Shown: positions 34,115-44,181, numbered from the stretch's first letter. The stretch is 64,000 bases of DNA from Paludibacter sp. (GCA_019163375.1 JAFLKK010000007.1:469813-533812), one strand, 5' to 3'. A program made the numbers and translations. Notes: generated from the sequence alone by a model not told the origin.

Positions 34115-36607
34115 ATGAAAAAGTTATTTCTTGCTACTATTATTTTATGTTTATCAATAGCATCTCAAGCCATTGAAATCACAAAATCTGTCAGCGAATT
34201 ACGCACAGATCTTTTCTTGAATTCCCCTTTAGGGGATAAAGGGGTCTGGATTGGTGCCATTCGTGCTGATTCAGCTCATATTCCTGCCGGAAAGCGTTTC
34301 CTGAGTTGGGAAATGGGAACACCCGAATACAAGGCTATTTGGAAAAACATCGACCCAATTTCACGTAAAAGTATAATTCTCCGAAAATCTTTTGTTGTAA
34401 AAAAAGAAATAAAAGAAGCGGTCACATCTATATGTGGTTTAGGGCATTACGAGTTTAGTATTAATGGCAAAAAAGTGGGCGACGGCGAGTTCGCACCCTA
34501 TTGGAGCGATTACGACAAAACCGTTTATTACAATACTTTTGACATAACTTCTTACCTGAAAAAAGGCGAAAATATTTTTGGAGTTTTGCTGGGCAATGGT
34601 TTTTATAATGCACAAGGCGGTAGATATAATAAACTGAAAGTTTCGTTTGGTGCTCCAACGCTGCTTTTCAAAACCATTATTCGATATACTGATAATTCTA
34701 CTGAAGAAATTGTTTCGGACGGAAAATGGAAATATACCTTTAGCCCGATAACTTACAATGACATTTACGGGGGCGAAGATTACGATGCCCGATTGGAACA
34801 AAAAGGTTGGGATAAAGCGGGATTTAATGATGATAGCTGGAAAGCTGTTGTTATTCAGGATGCTCCGAAAGGCAAACTGATAGCGCAGAAGGGTTATCCA
34901 ATCAAAATAATGGAGCGAATTGGCATGAAGTCGGTGAAACATTTGAATAAGGCTGAATGCGACAGCGCTTCAATTCGTTCAAAACGGAAAGTCGATTATT
35001 CTGTCATGGTTTTTGATATGTACCAGAATTTAGCCGGTTTTCCAAAAATAATTGTGAATGGTAAAAAAGGCGATTCGATTATCCTTTTTGTGGGCGAATC
35101 AGTTTTCCCGGAAGGTGTTGTAGATCAACGCCAAACAGGCCGACCGCATTTTTATACTTATATTCTGAAAGGAGAAAAAGATGAAACCTGGCATCCACGC
35201 TTTTCGTATTACGGATTCAAATATATTCAGGTAGAAGGTGCAGTGCTGAAAGGTGATAAAAATCCACGAAAATTGCCTGTTTTAAAAGATATAAAATCGT
35301 GCTTTGTGTTCAATTCAGCACCGCAAATATCCACCTTCGAATGCTCGAATGAACTATTTAACAAAACACATGTATTAATTCAGAAAGCGATTCAGAGCAA
35401 TATGCAGGGCGTTTTTACCGATTGTCCGCAACGCGAAAAACTGGGCTGGATAGAACAATTGCATCTCAACGGACCGGTGTTGCTGTATAATTATGATTTG
35501 GTGAATTTTTTACCCAAAATAATGCAGGATATGGTTGATGCTCAACAACCTGATGGTGCGGTGTCTTCCATCGCCCCCATGTATAATTTTTTTGGCAATA
35601 AAAATGGATTTGACGAATTTGGCGTTTCGCCCGAATGGGGAAGTTCCATTTTAATTATGCCGTGGATGTATTACGAATTTTATGGCGATTCGTCGCTAAT
35701 CGTAAATAATTACCAACCAATGCGCCGCTGGGTGGATTACATGGCAAGTCGTGCCGATAATCATGTTTTGTCGTTCGGGCTGGGTGATTGGTACGATTAC
35801 GGAAACTTCAAAGCCGGATATTCGCGCAATACGCCTGTGCCTTTTGTGGCTACTGCTTATTATTTTTATGCGTTGAAATATTTAGTAAAATCGGCTGAAT
35901 TAGTAGGCAATAAATATGATGCTGCGCATTATGCTTCGTTGGCCGAAAAAGTCCGAAAAGTACTGAATACCAAATTTTTTAATGCCGAAACCAAACAATA
36001 TGCTACCGGCAGTCAAACAGCGAATTCGATGGCCGTTTACATGGAAATTGTAGTGCCCGAAAATCGCCAGGCTGTGCTTGATAATCTGGTAAAAGATATA
36101 AAAACACACGGAAATCGGCTTACAACGGGCGATATTGGCAACCGATATTTATTCCAAACATTGGCTACCAATGGATTAAATGAATTAATGTACACCCTAT
36201 TCAATCACGATGAAGCTCCGGGCTACGGTTTTCAGTTGAAATTTGGCGCTACCACACTTACCGAACAATGGGATCCGCGGCAAGGAGCTTCGTGGAATCA
36301 TTTTATGCTGGGGCAAATTGATGAATGGTTTTTTGCTTCGCTGGCCGGCATTCAGATTGACCCGGCAAATCCCGGGATGCAGCATTTTATCATCCGACCG
36401 GAGATTGTTGGTGACTTAAAATTTGTAAAAGCTTCTACAAAAACTTTATATGGAAAACTTTCGGTTGACTGGAAATTGGAAGGAAAGAACTTTTCAATGA
36501 CTGTGAATATACCTGAAAATTGCTCAGCAGCTATTTATTTGCCGGGAGAAACTAAATCCGAAACTGTAAAAAGTGGTATTTATCACTTTTCTACGGCGAT
36601 GAAATAG
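34115..36607 (+). CDS. GH78 alpha-L-rhamnosidase (second copy)
   Basis: 830 residues with signal peptide (~1-19). N-terminal beta domains include VTSICGLGHYEFSINGKKVG; the (alpha/alpha)6 barrel has FTDCPQREKLGWIEQ and GATTLTEQWDPRQGASWNHF with the catalytic acidic residues of GH78. It follows GH143-GH142 by 7 bp and precedes GH28, the order found in B. thetaiotaomicron (BT1020, BT1019, BT1018, from memory). Residues ~36-45 (NSPLGDKGVW) are encoded by a palindromic repeat (34219-34246) that recurs twice near 51.2 kb. The frame is intact, so the element forms a loop just after the mature N-terminus. Confidence 0.88.
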   Translation: MKKLFLATIILCLSIASQAIEITKSVSELRTDLFLNSPLGDKGVWIGAIRADSAHIPAGKRFLSWEMGTPEYKAIWKNIDPISRKSIILRKSFVVKKEIKEAVTSICGLGHYEFSINGKKVGDGEFAPYWSDYDKTVYYNTFDITSYLKKGENIFGVLLGNGFYNAQGGRYNKLKVSFGAPTLLFKTIIRYTDNSTEEIVSDGKWKYTFSPITYNDIYGGEDYDARLEQKGWDKAGFNDDSWKAVVIQDAPKGKLIAQKGYPIKIMERIGMKSVKHLNKAECDSASIRSKRKVDYSVMVFDMYQNLAGFPKIIVNGKKGDSIILFVGESVFPEGVVDQRQTGRPHFYTYILKGEKDETWHPRFSYYGFKYIQVEGAVLKGDKNPRKLPVLKDIKSCFVFNSAPQISTFECSNELFNKTHVLIQKAIQSNMQGVFTDCPQREKLGWIEQLHLNGPVLLYNYDLVNFLPKIMQDMVDAQQPDGAVSSIAPMYNFFGNKNGFDEFGVSPEWGSSILIMPWMYYEFYGDSSLIVNNYQPMRRWVDYMASRADNHVLSFGLGDWYDYGNFKAGYSRNTPVPFVATAYYFYALKYLVKSAELVGNKYDAAHYASLAEKVRKVLNTKFFNAETKQYATGSQTANSMAVYMEIVVPENRQAVLDNLVKDIKTHGNRLTTGDIGNRYLFQTLATNGLNELMYTLFNHDEAPGYGFQLKFGATTLTEQWDPRQGASWNHFMLGQIDEWFFASLAGIQIDPANPGMQHFIIRPEIVGDLKFVKASTKTLYGKLSVDWKLEGKNFSMTVNIPENCSAAIYLPGETKSETVKSGIYHFSTAMK
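34219..34246. repeat. Dispersed palindromic repeat (family B) inside GH78 gene
   Basis: CCCCTTTAGGGG core followed by ATAAAGGGG. Related copies at 51151-51180 (inside the DUF3826 gene) and 51246-51270 (intergenic). Confidence 0.75.
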
Positions 36608-36675
36608 TTTTTTTAATACTTTAAAATATCGATACTAACTATTTGTGTTCCTTTTGTATAAAAAATCAACAACAT

Positions 36676-38019
36676 ATGAATAATAAACTTCTATTCGTAA
36701 TAGCATTTTTGCTTTCTTCTTTAATAAATGTATCGGCTGCTTTGGTAGATATGCGCAAAGCAGGAGCTAATGTATCAGGTAAAAAGCTTAATACAGTGCT
36801 AATCAACAAAACCATTGATAAACTCAATGCCAACGGTGGAGGAACGCTATTTTTTCCTGCCGGAACTTATCTGACAGGTGCCATTAAAATGAAAAGTAAT
36901 ATCACCATCGAACTCGAAGCCGGTGCAACTTTGCTGTTTTCGGATAATTTCGACGATTATTTGCCTTATGTTGAAATGCGTCACGAAGGCATTATGATGA
37001 AAAGCTTTTCGCCACTGATTTATGCCGTAGATGCCGAAAATATTACCATCAAAGGCGAAGGAAAAATTGATGGACAGGGCAAAAAATGGTGGGACGAATT
37101 TTTCAAAGTTATCATCGATTTGAAGAACAATGGAAAACGAGATATCAATAAATATCAAACGCTGTGGGATCAGGTGAATGATGCAAAGGTAATCGGTTCC
37201 GAAATTAATCAGGATTATTCCGAATCATTGCAACGTCGTTTTTTCCGCCCGCCCTTTATACAGCCTGTACGCTGTAAAAACGTTCGTATTGAAGGAATTA
37301 CCATTATCAACTCACCGTTTTGGACAGTGAATCCGGAGTTTTGTGAAAACGTGACCGTAGATCGTGTAACGATCAACAATCCGCTTTCACCGAATACCGA
37401 CGGAATAAACCCTGAATCGTGCCGGTACGTGCATATTTCGAACTGCCATATTTCAGTGGGCGACGATTGCATCACGCTCAAAAGTGGTCGGGATTTGCAA
37501 GCCCGCAAATTAGGCTGGGCAAACGAGAACATCACCATTACCAATTGTACTATGTTGGCGGGTCATGGTGGTGTGGTTATTGGCAGCGAAATGAGCGGTG
37601 GAGTAAAAAAAGTAGTTATCAGCAACTGTGTTTTCGACGGCACCGATCGTGGTATCCGCATTAAATCGACCCGTGGACGCGGTGGTGTGGTGGAAGATAT
37701 ACAAATCAGCAATATTGTGATGAAAAATATTCAGGAGGAAGCCATTATCTTGGACATGCTTTATACTAAAATGCCTGCAGAACCACTGAGCGAACGCACA
37801 CCTATATTCAGGAATATAAATATCAGCAATGTAACAGGCTCTGATGTATTGATTCCAATAAAAATCAGAGGGTTGGAAGAGTCACCCATCAGCAATATCA
37901 CGTTTACAAACATCAATATTGATGGAAAACAAAAATCCATTTTCCAAAATTGCACAAATATCAAAATGAAAGATGTTTTTGTAAATGGTGAAGAATTGAA
38001 GCTGGTTCTTAAGCCATAA
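36676..38019 (+). CDS. GH28 polygalacturonase / exo-galacturonidase
   Basis: 447 residues from ATG 36676, which begins the signal peptide MNNKLLFVIAFLLSSLINVSA; a start 11 codons earlier spoils it. Right-handed beta-helix with all four GH28 blocks: SPNTDGINPE (NTD), VGDDCITLKSG (DD), MLAGHGGVVIGSE (GHG) and RGIRIKSTRGRGG (RIK). Cleaves alpha-1,4 galacturonic acid linkages, here most likely the RG-II backbone after side-chain removal. Downstream DNA holds a 21-bp-periodic array and no obvious hairpin terminator. Confidence 0.93.
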   Translation: MNNKLLFVIAFLLSSLINVSAALVDMRKAGANVSGKKLNTVLINKTIDKLNANGGGTLFFPAGTYLTGAIKMKSNITIELEAGATLLFSDNFDDYLPYVEMRHEGIMMKSFSPLIYAVDAENITIKGEGKIDGQGKKWWDEFFKVIIDLKNNGKRDINKYQTLWDQVNDAKVIGSEINQDYSESLQRRFFRPPFIQPVRCKNVRIEGITIINSPFWTVNPEFCENVTVDRVTINNPLSPNTDGINPESCRYVHISNCHISVGDDCITLKSGRDLQARKLGWANENITITNCTMLAGHGGVVIGSEMSGGVKKVVISNCVFDGTDRGIRIKSTRGRGGVVEDIQISNIVMKNIQEEAIILDMLYTKMPAEPLSERTPIFRNINISNVTGSDVLIPIKIRGLEESPISNITFTNINIDGKQKSIFQNCTNIKMKDVFVNGEELKLVLKP

Positions 38020-38052
38020 AACATCCGGCAAGCAATCTTTTACATCCTCTAT

Positions 38053-38236
38053 TGAGTGTTTTTAGGAGGTCATCCTATCTTTTAGGAGGTATATCGGATG
38101 TTTTAGAGCGTTCATCCTATCTAAAAGATACGATTTCGAATGTTTTAAAGGGTATGCCGAATGTTTTATAGAGTAACCCGAATGTTTTAGAGGGTATAAC
38201 CCCTGAAAAGTTAGGATGGAGGATGTTTTAAAGCCT
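38053..38236. repeat. Degenerate array with a 21-bp period (355-bp intergenic gap 38020-38374)
   Basis: Lines of 21 nt starting at 38095, 38137, 38158 and 38179 read CGGATGTTTTAGAG, CGAATGTTTTAAAG, CGAATGTTTTATAG and CGAATGTTTTAGAG followed by short variable tails. The frames at 38053, 38074, 38116 and 38200 keep the period but are more diverged, and a further AGGATGTTTTAAAG begins near 38220. No ORF or hairpin terminator is seen in the gap; the rest (38240-38374) is AT-rich leader of the esterase gene. Confidence 0.75.
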
Positions 38237-38374
38237 TAGGTTCTGCTAACAGATTCGCTCTCCATTTTTCGGGACTCCCTTTAAGAGGTTTTAGAGAAGG
38301 AAATATTACGAATAATTTATCAATACAAAGATACTTACTCTATATCTCAAGTCTTTGTTTTTAAAAATAGAATC

Positions 38375-40348
38375 ATGAAAAAAATAGGATTATTTATTCT
38401 TTTTACTTGTTTTTTGGTGACCACCAATGCCCAATCCTACGAAACCCAATTTTCAAAACCACTTGGGCAGGTTTTACAGGAAATAGGCACACGCTTCAAT
38501 ATAAAACTGAAATACGATGCCGATACAACCGGCAAAGTGGTTACGTTTGCCGACTTTCGCATTCGTCCGTATTCAGTAGAAGAATCGTTGACCAATGTGC
38601 TATCACTTTTCGACTATAAATTTGCCAAACAGGACGAAAAAACCTACAAGATAAAAGCATACGAATATCCTCGACGTACACCCGAAGATGGGAAAAAAAT
38701 GTTGGCTTATCTCAATACGCTTTACAAAAATTCTGCTGAATGGAACACCCGAAGAGAAGCTCTGAGAAGAGAAGTGCGCGAGAAGTTACAAATTGATTCG
38801 GCACTTGCTAAGCGAGTCCAATCAAAACCAATTCTATCAAAGATCAGAAAATTTGACAGCTATTCGGTTCAGAATTTTGCGTTGGAAACTTTACCGGGAT
38901 TGTACGTAAACGGTTCTATTTACACTCCTTCGAGCAATGGAAAACATGCCCTGATACTTTGTCCGAACGGACATTGGGCAGATGGGCGTTATAATAAAGA
39001 TGAACAAACCCGCTTTGGAACACTCGCCCGCATGGGTGCTACTTGCGTGAGCTATGATTTGTTCGGCTGGGGTGAATCGGAATTGCAGGTAACTTACACA
39101 GCTCACCGCACTTCGGAAGCGCATATCATTCAAATAATGAATGGATTGACTATTCTCGATTATATGCTTACCCGCAAAGATATTGACCCGAAACGCATTG
39201 GTGCAAATGGTGGTTCGGGCGGAGGTTCGCAGGTGGTGTTACTTTCCGTACTCGACGACCGTTTTATAGCGGCTTGTCCAACAGTTAGTTTGGCTTCGCA
39301 TTTCGATGGCGGTTGTCCGTGCGAAAGTGGTATGCCTGTTTCACTGTCGTGCGGTGGAACAAATAATGCTGAGCTAATGGCTGCTTTTGCTCCGAAACCG
39401 CTTTGCGTCATTTCCGACGGTAAAGACTGGACAGCTTCTGTTCCTGAGTTGGAATATCCTTATTTGCAACGCATTTATGGATTCTTCAATGCCGCTCAAC
39501 ATGTTTCGAACGTACATATACCAACCGAAGGACATGATTTTGGTATCAACAAACGCAAAGCTGTATACGATTTCTTTATTCCAACTTTTGGTCTCGATCG
39601 TAGTAAACTGGACGAAACAAAAGTAACCATCGAACAGAAAGAAGCCATGTACAGCTTTGGGGCGAAAGGCGAAAAGATACCCGCCAATGCCATTCGCGAG
39701 TTTGGGCAAGTGGAGAAATTCTTCAATAAAAAAGCAGATGCAAAAATTCACTCGGACATAGATTTGGAAAAACGTGCTCAAAGCTTTGTGGATTCTCTTA
39801 AACTGAACGACAAAATGAAAGAAACACGCGTTTATGCAGTTATTCGTACGCACATGCGTGCAGTTCGCGATTGGCACAATGAACACCCATACACAACTGT
39901 TCCTGCAGGAATTAATCCACGAAACAGTGAAAAAATGACTGACGTTCACCGCGATGTAATTGCTTGTTCGGCAAAGCCAAAATCGGTTCACGAAAATTTA
40001 ATGACAGGACTTCGTAAAGATCTGACAGAAGAACAAGTGGAAAAAGTATTGGATCTGTATACCATTGGTAAATATCAGTTTACGCTGAAAGGATTCAAAG
40101 CTATTGTTCCAAACATGACGGAAAAAGAAGAAGCATACGTTGTGAGTCAGTTACGACTTGCTCGAGAGGAAGCTGTAGATTATAAAACAATGAAAGGTGA
40201 AATCTCTTCTGTTTTCGAAATTTACAAAGACAAATGCGAAAAATACTTCAACGAAAATGGTCGTAGCTGGAAACTGATGTACAAAGAATTCACCAACAAA
40301 CTGAAAGCGGAGAAAGAAGCGAAAAAGAAAGCGGAAGAACAGAAATAG
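38375..40348 (+). CDS. CE19-type pectin (RG-II) methylesterase with STN-like and DUF3826-like domains
   Basis: 657 residues with signal peptide (~1-19). Residues ~25-95 resemble an STN/secretin-N domain (FSKPLGQVLQEIGTRFNIKL, then KVVTF and SVEESLTNVLSLF). An alpha/beta hydrolase fold follows (~150-430): nucleophile Ser near 280 in GANGGSGGGSQ, acid region CVISDGKDW, His near 386 in PTEGHDFG. The C-terminal ~480-640 resembles DUF3826 and ends in a Lys/Glu-rich helix. BT1017, an RG-II backbone methylesterase and founder of CE19 from memory, lies next to GH28 in B. thetaiotaomicron as here. Acetylesterase is the alternative. A strong terminator follows at 40368. Confidence 0.78.
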   Translation: MKKIGLFILFTCFLVTTNAQSYETQFSKPLGQVLQEIGTRFNIKLKYDADTTGKVVTFADFRIRPYSVEESLTNVLSLFDYKFAKQDEKTYKIKAYEYPRRTPEDGKKMLAYLNTLYKNSAEWNTRREALRREVREKLQIDSALAKRVQSKPILSKIRKFDSYSVQNFALETLPGLYVNGSIYTPSSNGKHALILCPNGHWADGRYNKDEQTRFGTLARMGATCVSYDLFGWGESELQVTYTAHRTSEAHIIQIMNGLTILDYMLTRKDIDPKRIGANGGSGGGSQVVLLSVLDDRFIAACPTVSLASHFDGGCPCESGMPVSLSCGGTNNAELMAAFAPKPLCVISDGKDWTASVPELEYPYLQRIYGFFNAAQHVSNVHIPTEGHDFGINKRKAVYDFFIPTFGLDRSKLDETKVTIEQKEAMYSFGAKGEKIPANAIREFGQVEKFFNKKADAKIHSDIDLEKRAQSFVDSLKLNDKMKETRVYAVIRTHMRAVRDWHNEHPYTTVPAGINPRNSEKMTDVHRDVIACSAKPKSVHENLMTGLRKDLTEEQVEKVLDLYTIGKYQFTLKGFKAIVPNMTEKEEAYVVSQLRLAREEAVDYKTMKGEISSVFEIYKDKCEKYFNENGRSWKLMYKEFTNKLKAEKEAKKKAEEQK

Positions 40349-40367
40349 TTTTTTTCGAACAGATAGA

Positions 40368-40411
40368 AAATGGCGGTAGGGAGTAAATTCATACTGCCAT
40401 TTTTATTTTAG
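40368..40411 (+). terminator. Intrinsic terminator after esterase gene
   Basis: AAATGGCGGTA (40368-40378) pairs with TACTGCCATTT (40392-40402) including one G-U, followed by a T-rich tail (TTTATTTTA). It ends the transcript begun at GH143-GH142 or at the esterase. Confidence 0.82.
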
Positions 40412-40443
40412 ATGAAGCACTCACTTTAATGGGTACAAAACCC

Positions 40444-40472
40444 TTGTTTTCACGTCATTTATAGTACTTTTG
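40444..40472 (+). promoter_or_regulatory. Bacteroidota promoter (TTG-N18-TACTTTTG) before GH95
   Basis: TTG at 40444-40446 and TACTTTTG at 40465-40472, 18 bp apart, fit the -33/-7 arrangement; the start codon is 20 bp downstream. Together with the terminator just before, it marks a new transcript GH95-GH105-GH140. Confidence 0.65.
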
Positions 40473-40492
40473 AAAAGTAAAAAAACAACTAA

Positions 40493-42949
40493 ATGAGATA
40501 TTCAATCTGGAAAACATGCTCTCTTATTGTACTGCTTAACTGCAGTATCTGCTCATTATCAGCGCAAACCAACGCCTACAAACTGTGGTACAATAAACCT
40601 GCACAGGTTTGGACGGAAGCTTTACCATTAGGTAATGGGAGATTAGGCGCTATGGTTTTCGGAAATCCGGCAACGGAGCAAATTCAACTCAACGAAGCCA
40701 CCATCTGGGCCGGTAGTCCAAACAACAACCCTAATCCGGAAGCGCTGACTAATATCCCCAAAATTCGCGAACTGGTTTTTGCCGGAAAATACTTCGAAGC
40801 GCAAACGCTGGCCACTCAAAAAGTAATGTCTCCCACTAATCAGGGTATGCCTTATCAGCCTTTTGGCGATTTGCGTATTTCATTCCCCGGACACAGCCGA
40901 TATACAGATTATTATCGCGATTTAAATCTTGATTCGGCGACTACATCTGTTCGTTACAAAGTAGATGGTGTAACCTACAAACGTGAAACATTTACTTCGT
41001 TTACAGATCAGGTAGTAATTATCCGATTAACAGCTTCAAAAAAGAAGAAAATCACGTTCAATGCTGTGTTTACTTCGCCACATCAGGATGTTTTTATTGC
41101 TTCGGACGGCAACTGTGTAACGCTGGATGGCGTTACGGCAAACCATGAAGGGCAAAAGGGAAAAGTAAAATTTCAGGGACGAGTAACAGCCAAAACGCAG
41201 GGAGGAACCATCACCTGCAAAGACGGTGTACTTTCGGTAGAAAATGCCAATGAAGCCACTCTATACGTTTCTATTGCCACCAATTTCAACAACTACAAGG
41301 ATATAACAGGAGATGCACAGGAACGGGCTAAAACCTACCTGACCAAAGCATTGGAACACTCGTACGCCGAAACAAAAAAAGCACATATCGCTTATTTCAA
41401 AACGTTTATGGATAAATCGTCTCTGGATTTAGGGGACAATACATCAACCGAAACCACAGACAAACGCGTTGAAAATTTTGCCAAAACGAACGATGCCCAT
41501 CTGGTAGCAACGTACTACAAATATGGACGTTACTTGCTCATTTGTGCTTCGCAACCCGGTGGACAACCGGCGAATTTACAAGGTATTTGGAACGATAAGA
41601 TGTTGCCTTCGTGGGACAGCAAGTACACGACCAACATCAATCTGGAAATGAATTACTGGCCGGCAGAGGTCACCAACCTGACAGAACTGAACGAACCGCT
41701 GTTTCGCCTGACCAAAGAAGTAAGTGAGACAGGAAAAGATGCTGCTAAAATTATGTATGGAGCCGAAGGTTGGGTGCTTCATCACAACACAGACATCTGG
41801 CGCGTAACGGGCTCCATCGACAAAGCACCCTCAGGCATGTGGTTAGCCGGCGGTGCATGGTTAAGTTTGCATTTATGGGAACATTATCTCTATACCGGCG
41901 ATATTGCTTTTCTGAAATCAGTATATCCGTTGATGAAAAATGCTGCCTTGTTTTTCGATCAGGTAATGGTAAAAGAGCCTACGCATAATTGGTTGGTACT
42001 GTGTCCGAGTAATTCTCCCGAGAATGTTCACCCGGGACTGGATGGTCAAGCTACCACGGCCGGTGGGGTAACCATGGACAATGAATTGATTTCAAGCCTT
42101 TGGAACATTATTATTGCTAGTTCAAAAACACTCAATACAGATGCTGATTTTGCTAATCATTTGCAAAACCGATTAAAAGAAATGGCCCCCTTTCAGATTG
42201 GTCGCTGGGGACAATTACAGGAATGGATGAACGATTGGGATGATCCGGCGGATATTCACCGCCACGTTTCGCATCTGTGGGGATTGTATCCGGGCAGTCA
42301 GATTTCACCTTATCGCACGCCTGAGTTGTTTGATGCAGCACGCACCTCACTAATTCATCGTGGCGACCCGTCTACCGGTTGGAGCATGGCATGGAAAGTT
42401 TGTTACTGGGCACGATTGCTCGATGGTGATCATGCCTACAAACTCATTACCGATCAACTGTCGTTAGTGCGCAATGAATTGAAGAAAGGTGGTACCTATC
42501 CGAACTTATTAGATGCGCATCCACCTTTTCAAATTGATGGAAACTTTGGCTGCACAGCCGGAATTGCAGAGATGTTGATGCAAAGTTATGATGGTTTTAT
42601 TTACGTATTGCCCGCTTTGCCAACCATTTGGGGTAAAGGTGAAATCAAAGGATTAGTGGCTCGTGGTGGTTTCGAAATGGATATTAAATGGAGCCAGAAC
42701 AAAGTAGAAAAAGTCACTATCAAATCACAAAACAGCGGAAATTGCCGCTTACGTTCATTGACCCCACTTACCGCCAAAGGACTGGTAGACGCAAAAGGCG
42801 ATAATCCGAATCCGCTCTATGCTTTGCCAACTACTTCAACGCCATTGATCAATGAAAAGGCCAAACTAAATCCGGTGGAACTGAAAAAGACTTATCTTTA
42901 CGACTTGGAAACTGTAGCCGGAGCAAGTTATGAAATCAGTGCATTATAA
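40493..42949 (+). CDS. GH95 alpha-L-galactosidase/alpha-L-fucosidase
   Basis: 818 residues with signal peptide (~1-25). N-terminal beta-sandwich opens with the family hallmark LWYNKPAQVWTEALPLGNGRLGAM (shown in parts: LWYNKPA, LPLGNGRLGAM), followed by an (alpha/alpha)6 barrel with LHHNTDIWR, PENVHPG and FQIDGNFGCTAGIAEML carrying active-site Asn and Asp residues. GH95 enzymes cleave alpha-1,2-linked L-fucose or L-galactose; the RG-II member removes the L-galactose that caps chain A. Leads an operon with GH105 (21 bp) and GH140 (5 bp). Confidence 0.93.
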   Translation: MRYSIWKTCSLIVLLNCSICSLSAQTNAYKLWYNKPAQVWTEALPLGNGRLGAMVFGNPATEQIQLNEATIWAGSPNNNPNPEALTNIPKIRELVFAGKYFEAQTLATQKVMSPTNQGMPYQPFGDLRISFPGHSRYTDYYRDLNLDSATTSVRYKVDGVTYKRETFTSFTDQVVIIRLTASKKKKITFNAVFTSPHQDVFIASDGNCVTLDGVTANHEGQKGKVKFQGRVTAKTQGGTITCKDGVLSVENANEATLYVSIATNFNNYKDITGDAQERAKTYLTKALEHSYAETKKAHIAYFKTFMDKSSLDLGDNTSTETTDKRVENFAKTNDAHLVATYYKYGRYLLICASQPGGQPANLQGIWNDKMLPSWDSKYTTNINLEMNYWPAEVTNLTELNEPLFRLTKEVSETGKDAAKIMYGAEGWVLHHNTDIWRVTGSIDKAPSGMWLAGGAWLSLHLWEHYLYTGDIAFLKSVYPLMKNAALFFDQVMVKEPTHNWLVLCPSNSPENVHPGLDGQATTAGGVTMDNELISSLWNIIIASSKTLNTDADFANHLQNRLKEMAPFQIGRWGQLQEWMNDWDDPADIHRHVSHLWGLYPGSQISPYRTPELFDAARTSLIHRGDPSTGWSMAWKVCYWARLLDGDHAYKLITDQLSLVRNELKKGGTYPNLLDAHPPFQIDGNFGCTAGIAEMLMQSYDGFIYVLPALPTIWGKGEIKGLVARGGFEMDIKWSQNKVEKVTIKSQNSGNCRLRSLTPLTAKGLVDAKGDNPNPLYALPTTSTPLINEKAKLNPVELKKTYLYDLETVAGASYEISAL

Positions 42950-42970
42950 TCAGAATAAAGAATACTGAAA

Positions 42971-44176
42971 ATGAAAAAAATAGATTCAAGAAGCTTCAAA
43001 TACATTGTCTTGCTAATGCTTTTTATAGCCACATCGATGAGTGCCGCCACAAAGAAAAGCAACTCAGCAAAATGGAGCGAACGCATGGCCCGCTCGGAAA
43101 TGAAACGCTTTGCCGAACCATGGATGATTGAAAACGCAACTAAACCGCGTTGGGGATATACCCATGGGTTAGTCGTAAAAGCAATGTTAGAAACATGGAA
43201 ATCGTCAGGCGAAAAAGCTTACTACAACTACGCCAAAATCTACGCCGACAGTCTTATCGATGCCAGAGGTAAGATAAAAATGGATTACTTATCTTTCAAT
43301 CTCGACAATGTAAACCCCGGTAAAATTCTGTTCTACTTTTACGCACTGACCAAAGACCAACGCTACAAAATAGCTATGGATACTCTCCGCAAGCAGCTGA
43401 AAGAGCAACCCCGCACATCGGAAGGAGGCTACTGGCATAAATTGAAGTACACCCATCAAATGTGGTTGGACGGCTTGTTTATGGCAACACCCTTTTTAGC
43501 ACAATATGGAGCAACTTTTGAAGACAAAGCGGCTTTTGCAGATGCATTGAATCAGATATCGCTCATCAACAAAAAAACATACGATCCTAAAACAGGATTA
43601 TATTATCACGGTTGGGACGAGAGCAAAGAACAAGCCTGGGCCAACAAAGTAACCGGTTGCTCGCCCAACTTCTGGAGTAGAAGCATCGGTTGGTATGCCG
43701 CCTCGTTGGTGGATGTTTTGGATTATCTGCCTAAAGAAACCAAAGGGCGCGAGAAAGTGTTGGCTATTGTCAGAAATCTAGCAGCAACACTTATCAGGTA
43801 TCAGGACCCTGCATCGGGCGTTTGGTATCAAGTAACCGATCAGGGAAATCGCAAAGGCAATTACCTCGAATCATCAGCCAGTTCGATGTTTGTTTATTTC
43901 CTGAGCAAATCTATCAACAAAGGCTATATTGCTAAATCATACGTAGCACCAACTACCAAAGCTTTCAACGGATTAATCAAGACCTTTATCAAAAATGAAG
44001 CCGACGGGACCATCACTATTACAAATTGTTGCTCTGTTGCCGGATTGGGTGGCGATAAGGTGTACCGCGACGGAAGCTTTGAGTATTATATCGGCGAACC
44101 GGTGATCGAAAATGACCCTAAATCGGTTGGTCCGTTTATACTTGCATCTATTCAATTTGAAAAATTAAAGAGATAA
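42971..44176 (+). CDS. GH105 unsaturated galacturonyl/rhamnogalacturonyl hydrolase
   Basis: 401 residues with a signal peptide (~1-25). (alpha/alpha)6 barrel of normal family length with WGYTHGLVVKAML, KYTHQMWLDGLFMATPF (catalytic Asp), and WSRSIGWYAASLVDVLDYLP. GH105 hydrates the 4,5-unsaturated galacturonate left at non-reducing ends by pectate lyases, so it should act after the locus PL1. Located between GH95 and GH140 in a tight operon. Confidence 0.93.
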   Translation: MKKIDSRSFKYIVLLMLFIATSMSAATKKSNSAKWSERMARSEMKRFAEPWMIENATKPRWGYTHGLVVKAMLETWKSSGEKAYYNYAKIYADSLIDARGKIKMDYLSFNLDNVNPGKILFYFYALTKDQRYKIAMDTLRKQLKEQPRTSEGGYWHKLKYTHQMWLDGLFMATPFLAQYGATFEDKAAFADALNQISLINKKTYDPKTGLYYHGWDESKEQAWANKVTGCSPNFWSRSIGWYAASLVDVLDYLPKETKGREKVLAIVRNLAATLIRYQDPASGVWYQVTDQGNRKGNYLESSASSMFVYFLSKSINKGYIAKSYVAPTTKAFNGLIKTFIKNEADGTITITNCCSVAGLGGDKVYRDGSFEYYIGEPVIENDPKSVGPFILASIQFEKLKR

Positions 44177-44181
44177 ACTTT

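Noticed and set aside
38053-38236. Possible CRISPR or tandem protein-coding repeat
   Set aside because: Units are 21 bp without spacers, and stop codons interrupt the frames; no ORF covers the region.
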